Shown here: one piece after another, positions 1-8,696 of the stretch
Layout of the letters: each line of letters starts with the position of its first letter
Position numbering within the stretch: position 1 is the stretch's first letter
Source of the DNA: a virus
Length of the DNA: 36,625 nt
Reading direction: 5' to 3' (one strand)
IMG/VR virus record: IMGVR_UViG_3300032893_000179
Coordinates: 1 to 36,625 of that record
Made by a program: the position numbers and the translations under genes
Notes under the pieces: model-generated
What the model was told of the DNA's origin: nothing
Seen by the model: only the letters and a program-made list of their open reading frames with translations
Database searches by the model: none

Positions 1-175
1 GATAGCCGGTGATCGTGGTGAGCCCGCCGACTGCGATGACGGCGAGCGATTGGATGCCGCTGGGTACATCTGTCCGGTTGAGAGCAAGGGAGTACGTTGC
101 GAAGACGCACCCCAATGTGATAGCCGTAAAGCCAATAACAAGGCAAATTGGGATATAACCGCTAGCGCGGTCCAT
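1..175 (-). CDS. Holin-like small membrane protein (3' end outside window)
   Basis: The minus strand reads an ATG at 173-175 preceded by GGAG about 8 nt upstream, then 58 codons without a stop to the window edge. The visible peptide starts MDRASGYIPICLVIGF. It has a hydrophobic segment at about residues 8-27 and a second hydrophobic stretch at about 46-58, separated by a short polar turn. Two membrane segments in a short protein at the end of a tail operon would fit a holin or other lysis-associated membrane protein. No family motif is recognised, so that role comes from position and topology only. It follows the GT9-like gene by about 70 nt in the same direction. Confidence 0.55.
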   Translation of the reverse strand, partial: MDRASGYIPICLVIGFTAITLGCVFATYSLALNRTDVPSGIQSLAVIAVGGLTTITGY

Positions 176-247
176 AGGAAAAACTCCGTCATCATTGCCC
201 ACCACACACACAAGGTTCAGACCGTTTGGTATGGTGATAGTCTAGCG

Positions 248-1639
248 TTATCGCTGCTCCGGTGCAATCGCCCTGATCGCCTCCACGACCTCCTCTGGAT
301 CTATGTCAAGGCACCCGGGAACCTTTAGTCCCTTGGGGGCCACGCAGTCGCGCCATTTGGATTTCCCGCAGCCATCTCCCGCAGAGCACGGCAACGTCCC
401 GTGTCGTCCAAGATATCTGATGAATCCCGTGCTGGGGTACTGGCTCCACGATATGGCTTCCGTACCAGTTATGACGCACAGGTAGGGGACCAGGAAGCCC
501 GCGCACAGATGCGTCAGGAACGTAATGCCGCCCATCGCAAAGGACGCGCCGCGTACGACGAGCAGGAATTCCCGGACCTTCTTGGGGTTGTCCCATTTGC
601 CGACCATGTTAACCACCCCGTCGAGCGGCACATGATGGTCGCGCGCGGTCCCGACCTGGACGAACGTGACTTTCGGGTAGAGTAAGCGAAGCTGGTTGAT
701 GACCTCTTGCCAGCGGGCGTACCATTTGAGCTCCGCACCACTATGCCAGCCAGCATTGATGATGGCATACGACTTATCCATGAACCGCCATTCCCTCTCC
801 TGGTCGGTCAGGTAAAACTGTGGCCGGTCGATCTGCGGCGATATGGGCACGCCCAGGTGTTGGCCGAGGTAGGCGCAAACCGACTTGACCATCGTCGCTT
901 CGGTGCGCTTCACGTCCCAAAAATCAAGGACCTTCACGCCCTCCACTTCAAAGGGCGGCCTGGTGCGTTTCAGCCTCATGTATCTGCGAGACGCTTTGTG
1001 GAGGACATGGCCCAGGTTGGTCGCGTAGGGATTGTTTGCGAATATGGCCTTGGCATAGTTGCCGATCACGTCCGTCTGGAACTGGCCAGGATAAAGCTTG
1101 TGCAGGCTTTCGAGCGCGATCGTGTTGACGCAGGAATCCCCGCAGGAGAGGTTGCAAATCAGGATGGCCTTTTGCACGGAAGGCGCGGCTTTACCTTCCG
1201 GCCTGGCCCAGCGACCTTCGTAGGGGCACTGGTAACATTCGGGCAATGTTACCTCGCCGCCGATGTTTGGATTGAGGCATTGATGCACGGGGCGGTTCGG
1301 CGTCGCGGCGCATGTCTTGCACTTGCGCGTCTTTATGGTGCCGTCCTCGTTGCGTAGAACAGGGCCGAAATACTGGCACTTGAAGACCAAAGGCTCTCGC
1401 TTGACTTCCCTAATCTGAGGCTTCTGTCCGCTCCACTTGGCATAGTAAACGGGGTCCGTTTGGAACTTCTCGCAAAGCGCACACCTGCCCTTGGCTTTGA
1501 GCACGTCCTGGTGCATGTTGGCGCAGCAGCAATCCGGCGCTGGGTCCGTGGTGAATCTCTGGCCTCTGGTTTCCGAACTTAGTTGGGCCTGGTACTCCAT
1601 GGCTCGCAAACCTTCGGCGACCACGTTCTTAGCTTTCAT
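248..1639 (-). CDS. GT9-like (heptosyltransferase-type) glycosyltransferase with Cys-rich N-terminus
   Basis: 463 aa from the ATG at 1637-1639, which overlaps the TGA of the upstream gene as ATGA; an upstream in-frame start exists but is less likely. The first ~150 residues are rich in cysteine pairs (CCC, CALC, CKTC, CYQC), suggesting metal binding. Next comes ILICNLSCGDS, followed by a Leu/Tyr-Pro segment typical of the N-domain of family 9 glycosyltransferases (the SLGD-like loop). The C-domain contains VNMVGKWDNPKKVREFL and a Gly-rich GGITFLTHLCAG segment, resembling the ADP-heptose-binding half. It probably transfers a sugar to a virion or host-surface glycan. The acceptor and donor cannot be read from sequence. 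The cysteine-rich extension is unusual for the family. Confidence 0.65.
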   Translation of the reverse strand: MKAKNVVAEGLRAMEYQAQLSSETRGQRFTTDPAPDCCCANMHQDVLKAKGRCALCEKFQTDPVYYAKWSGQKPQIREVKREPLVFKCQYFGPVLRNEDGTIKTRKCKTCAATPNRPVHQCLNPNIGGEVTLPECYQCPYEGRWARPEGKAAPSVQKAILICNLSCGDSCVNTIALESLHKLYPGQFQTDVIGNYAKAIFANNPYATNLGHVLHKASRRYMRLKRTRPPFEVEGVKVLDFWDVKRTEATMVKSVCAYLGQHLGVPISPQIDRPQFYLTDQEREWRFMDKSYAIINAGWHSGAELKWYARWQEVINQLRLLYPKVTFVQVGTARDHHVPLDGVVNMVGKWDNPKKVREFLLVVRGASFAMGGITFLTHLCAGFLVPYLCVITGTEAISWSQYPSTGFIRYLGRHGTLPCSAGDGCGKSKWRDCVAPKGLKVPGCLDIDPEEVVEAIRAIAPEQR

Positions 1640-2658
1640 GCCGTGATCTTCCAGTCCGAGAAGATGTTGGTATCGTCGCAGGCCAATCCTAACTGGCACA
1701 AGTTGTAGTCGATCTCGAAGGCGCTAATCCCTTCCGTTCCTGTCAAGCCGCAATCGAACTTTGTCGGAGAGCCTACGACTTCGCTCCCTCCAGGCGACCA
1801 TATCTGGAACAGGTAATTCTGGATCTTGAACCCTCCCGTAAACTGTGTCGGTGATGGCGAACCGGTGGTAATCAAGGCGTTGTTGGGCACGTCAATGCCA
1901 AGGATGATGAACCCTTCGTAGGCCTTGGTGTTATCGACACCGTAATTGCCGAAACCCCACACCACGTTGCCGACCATGTTGCTGTCTACGGTGCAGCCAT
2001 CAATCTGTAGTTCCGTACTCGATCCCACCGTTATGATGGTCCCTGTACCGCTGCACTGATTCTGACATTGGAGCGTTAATACCTCAAACCAAAGACCGTT
2101 GGGGCCGGTGCCGTAGTCCGCTCCGTAGTTGCCGGTGTAATATTGCAATCCCCCGTACCACCCCACGGCGATAGCCGGACCACCAGATGGGAAGGCGCTG
2201 TTGGCAGGAAATGGGCTTACCCCGTTGCTGATGTAGGTCAATGGGACCGCATTACCGACGAACGTATGCACGAAATCATTGTGGTTGGTCAACGGATCGC
2301 CATTGGCCCACCAGACGGTGCAGCCTACGCTGGGGCTCGTGGTCGGTATGCAGGGCGGCGGGTAAGATGGAAAAATTTGGCAGGTGTAGACGCTCTTGCA
2401 AACAGCCTGAAGCGGGCTCGGCACATAAGGACAGCCGCAAGGGACATTGGTCAGGCCGGTGCAACAGGGGCAGTTGAAAACCCATTTGAGATCCGTGAAG
2501 TGGGCGGGCACGCTGCGTATCGCTTGGTCCACTTCATCGTCCGATGGCCAATCCTGTATCGTGCGCCAGCGACCATTGTCGTGCCTGTGGCCCAGATGCG
2601 TACCGTAGGCGATCTTCCATGCCTTGTACTCGGCTTGTCGCGCTCGGCGGGATTTCAT
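1636..2658 (-). CDS. Virion/tail protein carrying the shared DEEV-AI-VP N-terminal motif
   Basis: 340 aa from the ATG at 2656-2658, overlapping the previous stop as ATGA. The open frame extends 26 codons further upstream but the coupled start is preferred. The N-terminus is basic (MKSRRARQAEYKAW), followed by SDDEVDQAIRSVPAHF, a motif also found in three other proteins of this window. A Cys-rich segment follows (NCPCCTGL, PCGCPY), then a Gly/Asn/Tyr-rich beta-type body of about 250 residues. No enzyme motif is seen. Its place at the end of the tail operon suggests a distal tail, fibre or receptor-interacting protein. The function is inferred from position only. Confidence 0.6.
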   Translation of the reverse strand: MKSRRARQAEYKAWKIAYGTHLGHRHDNGRWRTIQDWPSDDEVDQAIRSVPAHFTDLKWVFNCPCCTGLTNVPCGCPYVPSPLQAVCKSVYTCQIFPSYPPPCIPTTSPSVGCTVWWANGDPLTNHNDFVHTFVGNAVPLTYISNGVSPFPANSAFPSGGPAIAVGWYGGLQYYTGNYGADYGTGPNGLWFEVLTLQCQNQCSGTGTIITVGSSTELQIDGCTVDSNMVGNVVWGFGNYGVDNTKAYEGFIILGIDVPNNALITTGSPSPTQFTGGFKIQNYLFQIWSPGGSEVVGSPTKFDCGLTGTEGISAFEIDYNLCQLGLACDDTNIFSDWKITA

Positions 2659-4103
2659 GGGCTGGTGTCGAGGACCATGGTGGAGCCAGCGGGCAGATGC
2701 GAGTGCAGGTACTTGCCCGTCGCGCTCAGGGCGCAAGCTGCGCTATCGAAGCTCGGGTCGGCCAGATAGGGCCCGGTGGTAATGTCGGTGAACGCCCCTT
2801 CCCACCCTGGACAGCCGGCCCCGCAGTCGCCGCCACCGGCAAAGACGTTGGTGTAATAGGTCGTCATGCCGTCAATCGTGTAATCGGTGATCCAGGCGCG
2901 GTAGAACAGGCCAGGCTCCAGCGTCTCGTCGTTTTCGTCATAGACCCGGACCTCGATGCCCAGCGGCTGCTGGTTGCGGTCGTAGAGCTCGGCCTTGTAG
3001 TAGCCGGGGCTGACGTCCGTCTCGCCGTAGGACTCGGGGATGAGCTTGATGTTCTTGTCGTCGTCGTACGCCGCCGAACCAGCGCTAAAAAGCCACTCCT
3101 GGTCGTTCTGCAAGAGCGTCGAGTCGGCACGCAACAAGGGGAAGTTGGCGAAGCCCGGATCGTCGAATGTGATGAGATAAGGGTCCGTGGCGACGCCAGA
3201 GCCGGTCACGTTGATGGCAAAGGATACATTGGTCAGCGCCTCCAGGGCGCTCGCGATGTCCGACGCCGAGGCGTTGTAGTTGAGAGCGGCCGTCGTCTGC
3301 TCGTTGGCTTGCTCATTCTGATTGGTATCGGCGGTATTGAAGGTAAGCGTGAAGGTGCCGCCCAGGGCGTTTGTCGGCAGGATCAGCGTTTGCTGGGAAT
3401 TGGTCGCCACGCCGTCGCCGTCCGTCTTGTAGCCGATGATGACCTGAGGCGCGCCTGACGTATAGGCCCGGTAGATAATCTGATACGTGTCGGAAAGACC
3501 GGTCACGTTGTTGAGTTCCGTGGCCGGGTTGGCGCTGTACGTGCCGGACAGGCCATTGGGGGCCGCGTGGAACGTGCCGTTTGCGCCAGGATATTGCTCG
3601 AGCCAATCGTAGCTTCCTGGCGTGTCAGGATCCTCATCGCCAAGCAGAACGACGCGCAGCCATGGGTTGTAGACAAAGAAATAGCAAGGACCGGGTCCAG
3701 GCCAGATTTCGACCACGGCGGCCCCGTCGATGGGGACCGCGTAATTGCCGCTTATTTCGTAAGCGGGTACGCTGGCGGTGCTGGTGTTGTTCGCGGGCTG
3801 ATCGACAAACATGACGGGACGCAAGATTGGCGGCGTGTAGGGAGAAAGCAAATTGGCCTGGGATGTGTCAATCATCCATAGGATTTGCACCGTGTAGGCG
3901 GGGAGAGAGCCGGTGGACAGATCATCCCTGCCCGTCACGCGCGCGAAGGCTCGCACGCGCTCCGGATGGCGTGGCGTCATCTCCTCGTTGGGAGCCGAGC
4001 CGCCACCCATAGCCGACAGCGCCTCCAGCCGATCGCGCATTGCGTTGAGGTTGGCGACCGCGTCGCGATTCAGGCGGCGAGTAAGATCGGCATAGTTTTC
4101 CAT
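2655..4103 (-). CDS. Tail/virion structural protein with GTFTLTF-type beta domain
   Basis: 482 aa. It starts MENYADLTRRLNRDAV with a short charged helix, then a mainly beta, acidic body. Residues ~215-310 contain GGTFTLTFNTAD, then a segment of the form SASDIASALEAL and a terminal YLITFDDPGF. This is a repeat-like beta domain that recurs in the large tailspike of this window (around residue 850 there). The C-terminus is Cys/Gly-containing (GGGDCGAGCPGWEG). It overlaps the start of the next gene by 4 nt and the stop of the preceding gene by 1 nt, so it is tightly coupled in the tail operon. Probably a baseplate or distal tail component; exact role unknown. Confidence 0.6.
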   Translation of the reverse strand: MENYADLTRRLNRDAVANLNAMRDRLEALSAMGGGSAPNEEMTPRHPERVRAFARVTGRDDLSTGSLPAYTVQILWMIDTSQANLLSPYTPPILRPVMFVDQPANNTSTASVPAYEISGNYAVPIDGAAVVEIWPGPGPCYFFVYNPWLRVVLLGDEDPDTPGSYDWLEQYPGANGTFHAAPNGLSGTYSANPATELNNVTGLSDTYQIIYRAYTSGAPQVIIGYKTDGDGVATNSQQTLILPTNALGGTFTLTFNTADTNQNEQANEQTTAALNYNASASDIASALEALTNVSFAINVTGSGVATDPYLITFDDPGFANFPLLRADSTLLQNDQEWLFSAGSAAYDDDKNIKLIPESYGETDVSPGYYKAELYDRNQQPLGIEVRVYDENDETLEPGLFYRAWITDYTIDGMTTYYTNVFAGGGDCGAGCPGWEGAFTDITTGPYLADPSFDSAACALSATGKYLHSHLPAGSTMVLDTSP

Positions 4104-5182
4104 TACGCTCCATAGAAAAGCGTCTGCAGGCGAGCGGGCTGGTAAAACCCGCGTTTGTTGAGCCCATTGTTATCGGCGGGAAGATTGGGCGCATTTGGTC
4201 CGGGAACCACCTTCGTTTTGATGGCCCGCTCAAACTGGCCCGTTTCCCAGCGGTAAAAGAAATTCGCCCCCTGCGGCTTGACTTTGAACCGATACATGAT
4301 GTCGCACGCATACTCGCCCGTCACCATCGGGTATGGGTCGCCGATCTTCGGTGAGAGGCAGATAAAGATAGCATCCGAGCGCCCGCCATTTGGTGCGGCT
4401 ACAAGCGGACCAAGCAAGTTAAAGGGGAATAGTGGCCCCAAGTACGTATTGAGAGCAAAATCAAAGCGGCTGGAAACGCCCAGCGGATTGACAGCGGCGT
4501 CGCACTTGCCGACGCAAGCTGCAATCGCTGACCACGGGATCGCCTCGACGGGTATTTGAAACCACGTCATCTCGACTTCGCCCTCGGTTATCAGGACCGT
4601 GCGCGCGTTCGCCACGGCAACGTCCGTGCCCGCCCAATAGAACGATGTCGCGGAAGGCAGCGTTTCCGCAACGGTCGTCGTGTTGCATTTGATCATCACG
4701 TATTGCTGAAGCAGCGACTCATCGGCGATGCCGCTTGCCAGGATGACGTAGGGCCTGGTCGAGAACGTGACACCCAGCTTGGCTTCCTGGTACTTGGCCA
4801 CGTCGTTGATGTCTTGCGCTGGCGAGCCGTCAGGGACGTCGCCCTCGATGTCGGGGATGCCATCGGCGTACAGATAATTTGGCGCGCTCGGATGCGGATA
4901 AGGAATCACGCGATTGAGACCGTAAACCGCGCCGACGGAGTCAAGGTTGCTTTCCGTGTAGCCCACGAAGTCGCGCCAGGCCTGGGGAATATTCAATCCA
5001 TCGATGTCCCACTTGATGCGATATTCGGACTTGCCGCGCCCTTCCTTGAGGCCAATCGAGAACTTGGGTGATGGCCGGTTGGTTTCGGTGGACTCGCGCA
5101 CCTGCGTAATGCGCGATGAGGTGGCGCGGCCAGAACCGGTAATGAGCAACGGTGAAAAGCTGTAGACAGGTCCCGCTGCCAT
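4103..5182 (-). CDS. Structural protein following the tape measure (distal tail or hub candidate)
   Basis: 359 aa, beginning MAAGPVYSFSPLLITGSGRA. The gene abuts the stop of the tape-measure candidate and overlaps the next gene by one base. The composition is that of a soluble beta-rich virion protein. It contains no signal peptide or transmembrane segment and no catalytic motif that I recognise. In long-tailed phages the gene after the tape measure usually encodes the distal tail protein or an early baseplate protein, and that is the basis for the suggested role. No homology could be tested. Confidence 0.55.
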   Translation of the reverse strand: MAAGPVYSFSPLLITGSGRATSSRITQVRESTETNRPSPKFSIGLKEGRGKSEYRIKWDIDGLNIPQAWRDFVGYTESNLDSVGAVYGLNRVIPYPHPSAPNYLYADGIPDIEGDVPDGSPAQDINDVAKYQEAKLGVTFSTRPYVILASGIADESLLQQYVMIKCNTTTVAETLPSATSFYWAGTDVAVANARTVLITEGEVEMTWFQIPVEAIPWSAIAACVGKCDAAVNPLGVSSRFDFALNTYLGPLFPFNLLGPLVAAPNGGRSDAIFICLSPKIGDPYPMVTGEYACDIMYRFKVKPQGANFFYRWETGQFERAIKTKVVPGPNAPNLPADNNGLNKRGFYQPARLQTLFYGA

Positions 5183-6193
5183 TTAGTTACCCGATTTCCA
5201 GAAGGACGCATTATCGCCGATGCGGTCACTGAGGTAGCCAACGGCCTTGGCGAGAGCCTCCATGGCCCGCGCCTGCATGTTGGCGGTTTCCTGTTGCAGA
5301 GGATCGCGAATGGCCTGGTGTTGAATCCAGGCGTCCAGGTCTTCCACCATCATGCGCTGTCCCTGGAAGTCAAAGCCGAGCTTTGGAGCAGCGCTGGGGC
5401 CGCCCAGGTACGCGCCGAGGGTGCCGCCCAGAGCTGCGCCTACAGAGACTCCTATTGCGGTGCCGATGCCGGGAAGCAAGCTGCCGATCGCGCCGCCTAT
5501 CCAGCCGCCGATAGAGGCACCGGTTATCCCGCCACCCGTCCGTCCTCCGGTTGCGGTCCCTATGAGAACGCCAGCGCCCGCCACACCCGTAGCGACCTTG
5601 CCAAGAGTCGATAAACCCATGATGCCGAAAGCGCCCGCCGCACCCGCGGCGCCTGCGCCTCCCGCGGCGCCTGCGACCAGGGCGGTTCCACCTGCGCCCA
5701 CGGCTGCGCTGACGCCGGTTCTCAGCGCCAGTCCGGTCAACGCGGCTGCTGCCTGCGCTGCCGCCGTGGCCATGCTCCATATCCATTTCACAGCGCCGAC
5801 TGCCGCCGCTCCGAGCGCAACGAACGTGAGCGGTACGGCGATAAGAGCCGCCGCACGTCCGATAAAGCCGCCCGCAATGTCATTGATGAAGCGAATGCCG
5901 GACGCGAGCCCCTGCATGACGCGGCTGACGGCAATGACGGCGGGGATGAGCATGATGCCGATCTCGCCCGCCGCGAGGCGTATGGAACCGGCCAGCGTCG
6001 CTACTGCCGCCGGTGAAGCTGCCGCTGCGAAGCCGCCGAGCGCGACACCGCCGGCGCCTGCGCCAAAGGCGAGCGTGCGGAAGCTGCTGTTTAACTGGTC
6101 GCGGACCTTGGAAAGATCAGACGGGTCAACTTGCGGTTTGATCTGGACGGCGACGACCACTTGCCGGGTTGTTTGGAGCGCTCTTCCTGGCAT
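5183..6193 (-). CDS. Short tape-measure protein
   Basis: 336 aa from the ATG at 6191-6193, directly after the frameshifted tail-chaperone pair, which is the usual position of the tape measure. The first ~45 residues are a charged region (QVDPSDLSKVRDQL). The centre is very Ala/Gly-rich with several hydrophobic stretches and glycine zippers (for example GASIGGWIGGAIGSLL), typical of the membrane-interacting part of tape measures. The C-terminus returns to an amphipathic helix. At roughly 1.5 Å per residue such a protein would match a tail of about 50 nm, which is an inference. It overlaps the chaperone frameshift ORF by 68 nt. The long plus-strand frame opposite is a GC shadow. Confidence 0.65.
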   Translation of the reverse strand: MPGRALQTTRQVVVAVQIKPQVDPSDLSKVRDQLNSSFRTLAFGAGAGGVALGGFAAAASPAAVATLAGSIRLAAGEIGIMLIPAVIAVSRVMQGLASGIRFINDIAGGFIGRAAALIAVPLTFVALGAAAVGAVKWIWSMATAAAQAAAALTGLALRTGVSAAVGAGGTALVAGAAGGAGAAGAAGAFGIMGLSTLGKVATGVAGAGVLIGTATGGRTGGGITGASIGGWIGGAIGSLLPGIGTAIGVSVGAALGGTLGAYLGGPSAAPKLGFDFQGQRMMVEDLDAWIQHQAIRDPLQQETANMQARAMEALAKAVGYLSDRIGDNASFWKSGN

Positions 6194-6422
6194 CGTCTCG
6201 CGCCTTTTGCATTTGTTTCCACAACTGCTCGATCAGCCAGTCGTCATAGCCGCGCTGTCGGAAGCGTACCGCGAATCGGTCAAATTCGCTTGGCATCGCC
6301 GTGTCGATTGTCTCTATTGGCCTCGGGAGCAGATTGCCGTGCTCGTCTTGAGGCCAAAAGGTTATGTTGCGTATCCACCACGGATCCTCGGCCAGTATCC
6401 GTTCTTTTGTCCAGCCCCGCAA
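6126..6422 (-). CDS. Tail assembly chaperone, -1 frameshift extension (G-T type)
   Basis: The 98-aa frame from the TTG at 6420-6422 is most likely not translated alone. The same -1 frame stays open upstream across the end of the preceding chaperone gene, reading REVGLLEIFARLELRGWTKE. A canonical slippery heptamer lies in phase at 6494-6500. A -1 slip there would fuse the first ~160 residues of the upstream protein to this segment, as for lambda G/GT-type chaperones that load the tail tube onto the tape measure. The segment contains RGWTKERILAEDPWW, resembling the GWT..I..DPWW pattern of such C-terminal extensions. It lies immediately before the tape-measure gene. Confidence 0.6.
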   Translation of the reverse strand: MRGWTKERILAEDPWWIRNITFWPQDEHGNLLPRPIETIDTAMPSEFDRFAVRFRQRGYDDWLIEQLWKQMQKARDDARKSAPNNPASGRRRPDQTAS

Positions 6423-6424
6423 TT

Positions 6425-6979
6425 CTAGCCGGGCGAAGATTTCGAGGAGTCCGACTTCTCGCCCGTCTCCTGGCCCAGAGGCGGGCGAGGGGAGTTTGGG
6501 CGGTATATCATTTCCAGTATCTTGCTGACAAGAGCCTGGCCCATGGTCTGAATCGACGCATCCTCGATCTCCAGGATGCCGGGAACGTTGGGCACGACGA
6601 AGTCAGAAGGACGCGGCGCTCCGACCAAATCAATGAGCGGTCCTACAAGTTTTCCCTCGGCCAGCGTGGGACGCTCGAGGCGCTGGTGCCGCTGCTGCAA
6701 AACAAGAAAGACGAGCTCAAGGGCGCCCTCTTCCGACTGGACAAACTCGAGCCACGCCGCGGAGGCCCACTGGTAGCGGCTGCGGCGCGAAATCTCGGCA
6801 AGGATCATGCGGTAATCATTGCCGTAGCTGGCCTTGCTGGCGACGCAATCCTTGATCGACTGGTCCCGCCAGTAGCTCAAATGCTGCCGCTGCGTGTCAT
6901 AGCCAGGCGGCGTCAGGATGTACTCGACGCCGTTGAACTTCTGACGATACTCGATCAGTGCTGTTTGCAGGTCCGACAT
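6425..6979 (-). CDS. Tail assembly chaperone, first ORF
   Basis: 184 aa, starting MSDLQTALIEYRQKFNGVEY, between the tail-tube candidate and the tape measure. It is largely helical and charged with no catalytic motif. The last ~25 residues (NSPRPPLGQETGEKSDSSKS) look like a disordered tail and are replaced by a different sequence if the ribosome slips at 6494-6500. Position, size and the slippery site together identify it as the abundant form of the chaperone pair. It would act in the host cytoplasm during tail assembly and be absent from the virion. Confidence 0.65.
   Translation of the reverse strand: MSDLQTALIEYRQKFNGVEYILTPPGYDTQRQHLSYWRDQSIKDCVASKASYGNDYRMILAEISRRSRYQWASAAWLEFVQSEEGALELVFLVLQQRHQRLERPTLAEGKLVGPLIDLVGAPRPSDFVVPNVPGILEIEDASIQTMGQALVSKILEMIYRPNSPRPPLGQETGEKSDSSKSSPG
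6494..6500 (-). other. Programmed -1 ribosomal frameshift site CCCAAAC
   Basis: On the minus strand the zero-frame codons are CGC CCA AAC, so the heptamer C CCA AAC fits X XXY YYZ with X=C, Y=A, Z=C in the correct phase. After a -1 slip the reading frame stays open through the zero-frame TAG at 6425-6427 and into the second chaperone ORF. No downstream pseudoknot was worked out. Confidence 0.65.
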
Positions 6980-6982
6980 GCT

Positions 6983-7585
6983 TTAATTGTTCGGCATGAA
7001 CCACGGGCCATTACTCTTGCCGCTGAACGATCCTTCGAGCTTGCCGTCCACGTTCCACGTCAGCCGGCCGCTGGCGCAGATGAACGACGGCACAAGGTAA
7101 GGATCCTTGACCGGATCGGCGTTGCCGCTCACGCCGTTCGGATAGAAGGCGACGTAGAGCTCGACGCCGGGGCCAATGGCGAACCCTGACACGCCGAACG
7201 AAGGAACGTTGTATTTCTCGTAGAAATCGGCGGTCGCGTTCAGGACAAGACGGCCAGCCTTGTGCGCCTCGTAAATGCCGGTGATGCTGTCGCCGCACTC
7301 TTGAAGGTTCGACGTGAACTCGATGGAACCGCCGCGCACGCCGAAACTGGTTTGCACGCCCGTGACGCCAAGAACGCTGTTAAACCCGAGCCAGATGTCA
7401 AGCTCGGACTGCCAGCCCATGACGACCGGGGGTTGCAGGTAGTGAGCCGGGACGGTCTTGATCGCCTCGATGACCTCTTCATCGGTGGGGTTGCGCATGG
7501 AAAAGACGCGGGGCGTGTGACGGCGCGAGCGCCTGGCTTTACGCGCCCGCTCCTGCAATCTTTCAAATAGCCATTTCCAAAACAT
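6983..7585 (-). CDS. Tail tube candidate with DEEV-AI-VP N-terminal motif
   Basis: 200 aa. The N-terminus is strongly basic (MFWKWLFERLQERARKARRS), followed by PTDEEVIEAIKTVPAHY and then a ~150-residue beta-rich domain ending GRLTWNVDGKLEGSFSGKS. A single beta domain of this size just before the tail chaperones is the usual place and form of a tail-tube protein. The final Gly/Ser strand pattern also fits, but no family signature is certain. An internal ATG at 7496-7498 (MRNPTDEEV) would give a version without the basic leader. The motif is shared with the products at 1636, 7597 and 22521. Confidence 0.55.
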   Translation of the reverse strand: MFWKWLFERLQERARKARRSRRHTPRVFSMRNPTDEEVIEAIKTVPAHYLQPPVVMGWQSELDIWLGFNSVLGVTGVQTSFGVRGGSIEFTSNLQECGDSITGIYEAHKAGRLVLNATADFYEKYNVPSFGVSGFAIGPGVELYVAFYPNGVSGNADPVKDPYLVPSFICASGRLTWNVDGKLEGSFSGKSNGPWFMPNN

Positions 7586-7596
7586 CGCACGCTACC

Positions 7597-8193
7597 TCAC
7601 GGCATGGGTCCGTAGTTCTTGATGTCGATTTGGAAGAGGCTCGCGCTGATCGCATAGCCCAGACGCACGGCGTAGTTGGTGGCCGCCAGATCGGTCTGCT
7701 TCTGTCCATAGTTGCCAGCGTTCGGGGACAGGAAATACTCGCCGGCGACCGTGAGCGTCGCGCCCGGGTAAAACTGCCCGCCCTTCACGTAGCTCGTCAC
7801 CTGATTGATGGCGCCGCCACTCATCAGCCACCCGAGGACGTTGGCCTGAGCCGCCGTTCCCGCGGCGAACGCCTTATACATCTTCTTGTCGGTCGAGTTT
7901 TGATAGCAGACCTGGCCGGCCGTCATCGACGTTTCGCCGATGATCACGTTGGTTTGCAGGGCGGATACATTGGGAGCCGTGTTGTAGGGAAGCACGCTCG
8001 TTGCCGTGACCGACAGGTCGGTGAAGGAGTGATGGCAGGGCACACTCTTGATAGCCTGGATCACTTCCTCGTCCGTGGGCGGATCCTGGTGCATCCAGCA
8101 GACAGGGTGCATCACAATCGCCTTGTGGAAATTGTGCCGGATGTGCCGGAAGGCCCGCACCGATGCCGCTTTGCGAAGGAGTTCCTGGATCAT
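7597..8193 (-). CDS. Head-fibre/decoration-like protein with DEEV-AI-VP N-terminal motif
   Basis: 198 aa, starting MIQELLRKAASVRAF and overlapping the previous gene's stop. After a basic leader comes PPTDEEVIQAIKSVPCHH, then a ~120-residue beta domain. Segments there such as AGQVCYQNSTDKKMYKA, VKGGQFYPGATLTVAG and YFLSPNAG resemble the 'entity is tagged with fluid properties' fold common in head-fibre and capsid decoration proteins (values updated from a host default). It sits between the tail-completion gene and the tail-tube candidate. Probably a virion surface protein; the exact location is inferred. Confidence 0.55.
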   Translation of the reverse strand: MIQELLRKAASVRAFRHIRHNFHKAIVMHPVCWMHQDPPTDEEVIQAIKSVPCHHSFTDLSVTATSVLPYNTAPNVSALQTNVIIGETSMTAGQVCYQNSTDKKMYKAFAAGTAAQANVLGWLMSGGAINQVTSYVKGGQFYPGATLTVAGEYFLSPNAGNYGQKQTDLAATNYAVRLGYAISASLFQIDIKNYGPMP

Positions 8194-8696
8194 GGCGTTG
8201 CATTCCTCGAATAATCGAACACGCTCGGAGGGTTACGCGGCGTCCACATTTCGCACCAGATAATGAACTGGCTGCGAATCCCCTGGAAAGGCGGCTGGCG
8301 CGTGTCGAACACGTTTCTGGTTTCGACCGTCACCGCCGCACCGATCTTGCTGTCGTCGCTGAGGATCTTCTTTTGGTGGAAAGCATCCATCAGCTTAAAG
8401 CGCTTGTTCAGGAAGCTCCCCTCGGTCTTCGGGTCGGCAAGCTTTCGCGTGGCGTTATCAATCAGCACGATTCCGACCGGGAACATCCATTGCTTGAGCG
8501 TGCTGTCACCTTCAAGGGCCCTGTCGGCCATGTCGGCCATGATAACCAGGATGCACGGATACTGGACGTTAATCAGGTTCCCGTCGGCGTCCGTCTGATC
8601 CGCTACGTCCCAGCCAAGGTCGAGCTTCTTGATGCGCCCAATAATGAGCTGCTTTGCCGCCTCGGCGATCTCCCAGGTTTTCAGTTCGGTCGTCAC
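8190..8696 (-). CDS. Tail completion/terminator-like protein
   Basis: 168 aa, starting MTTELKTWEIAEAAKQLIIG, with 4-nt overlaps on both sides. It has a helical N-terminus followed by alternating beta segments (PCILVIMADM, WMFPVGIVLID, SQFIIWCEMW). Size, fold pattern and the place between the gpG-like gene and the tube candidate fit a tail terminator or head-tail completion protein. I do not recognise a specific family. Confidence 0.5.
   Translation of the reverse strand: MTTELKTWEIAEAAKQLIIGRIKKLDLGWDVADQTDADGNLINVQYPCILVIMADMADRALEGDSTLKQWMFPVGIVLIDNATRKLADPKTEGSFLNKRFKLMDAFHQKKILSDDSKIGAAVTVETRNVFDTRQPPFQGIRSQFIIWCEMWTPRNPPSVFDYSRNATP

Noticed and set aside
5352-6428. 358-codon Pro/Ala-rich plus-strand frame opposite the tape measure
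   Set aside because: The composition is the mirror of the Gly/Ala-rich tape measure; no domain or ribosome-binding site.
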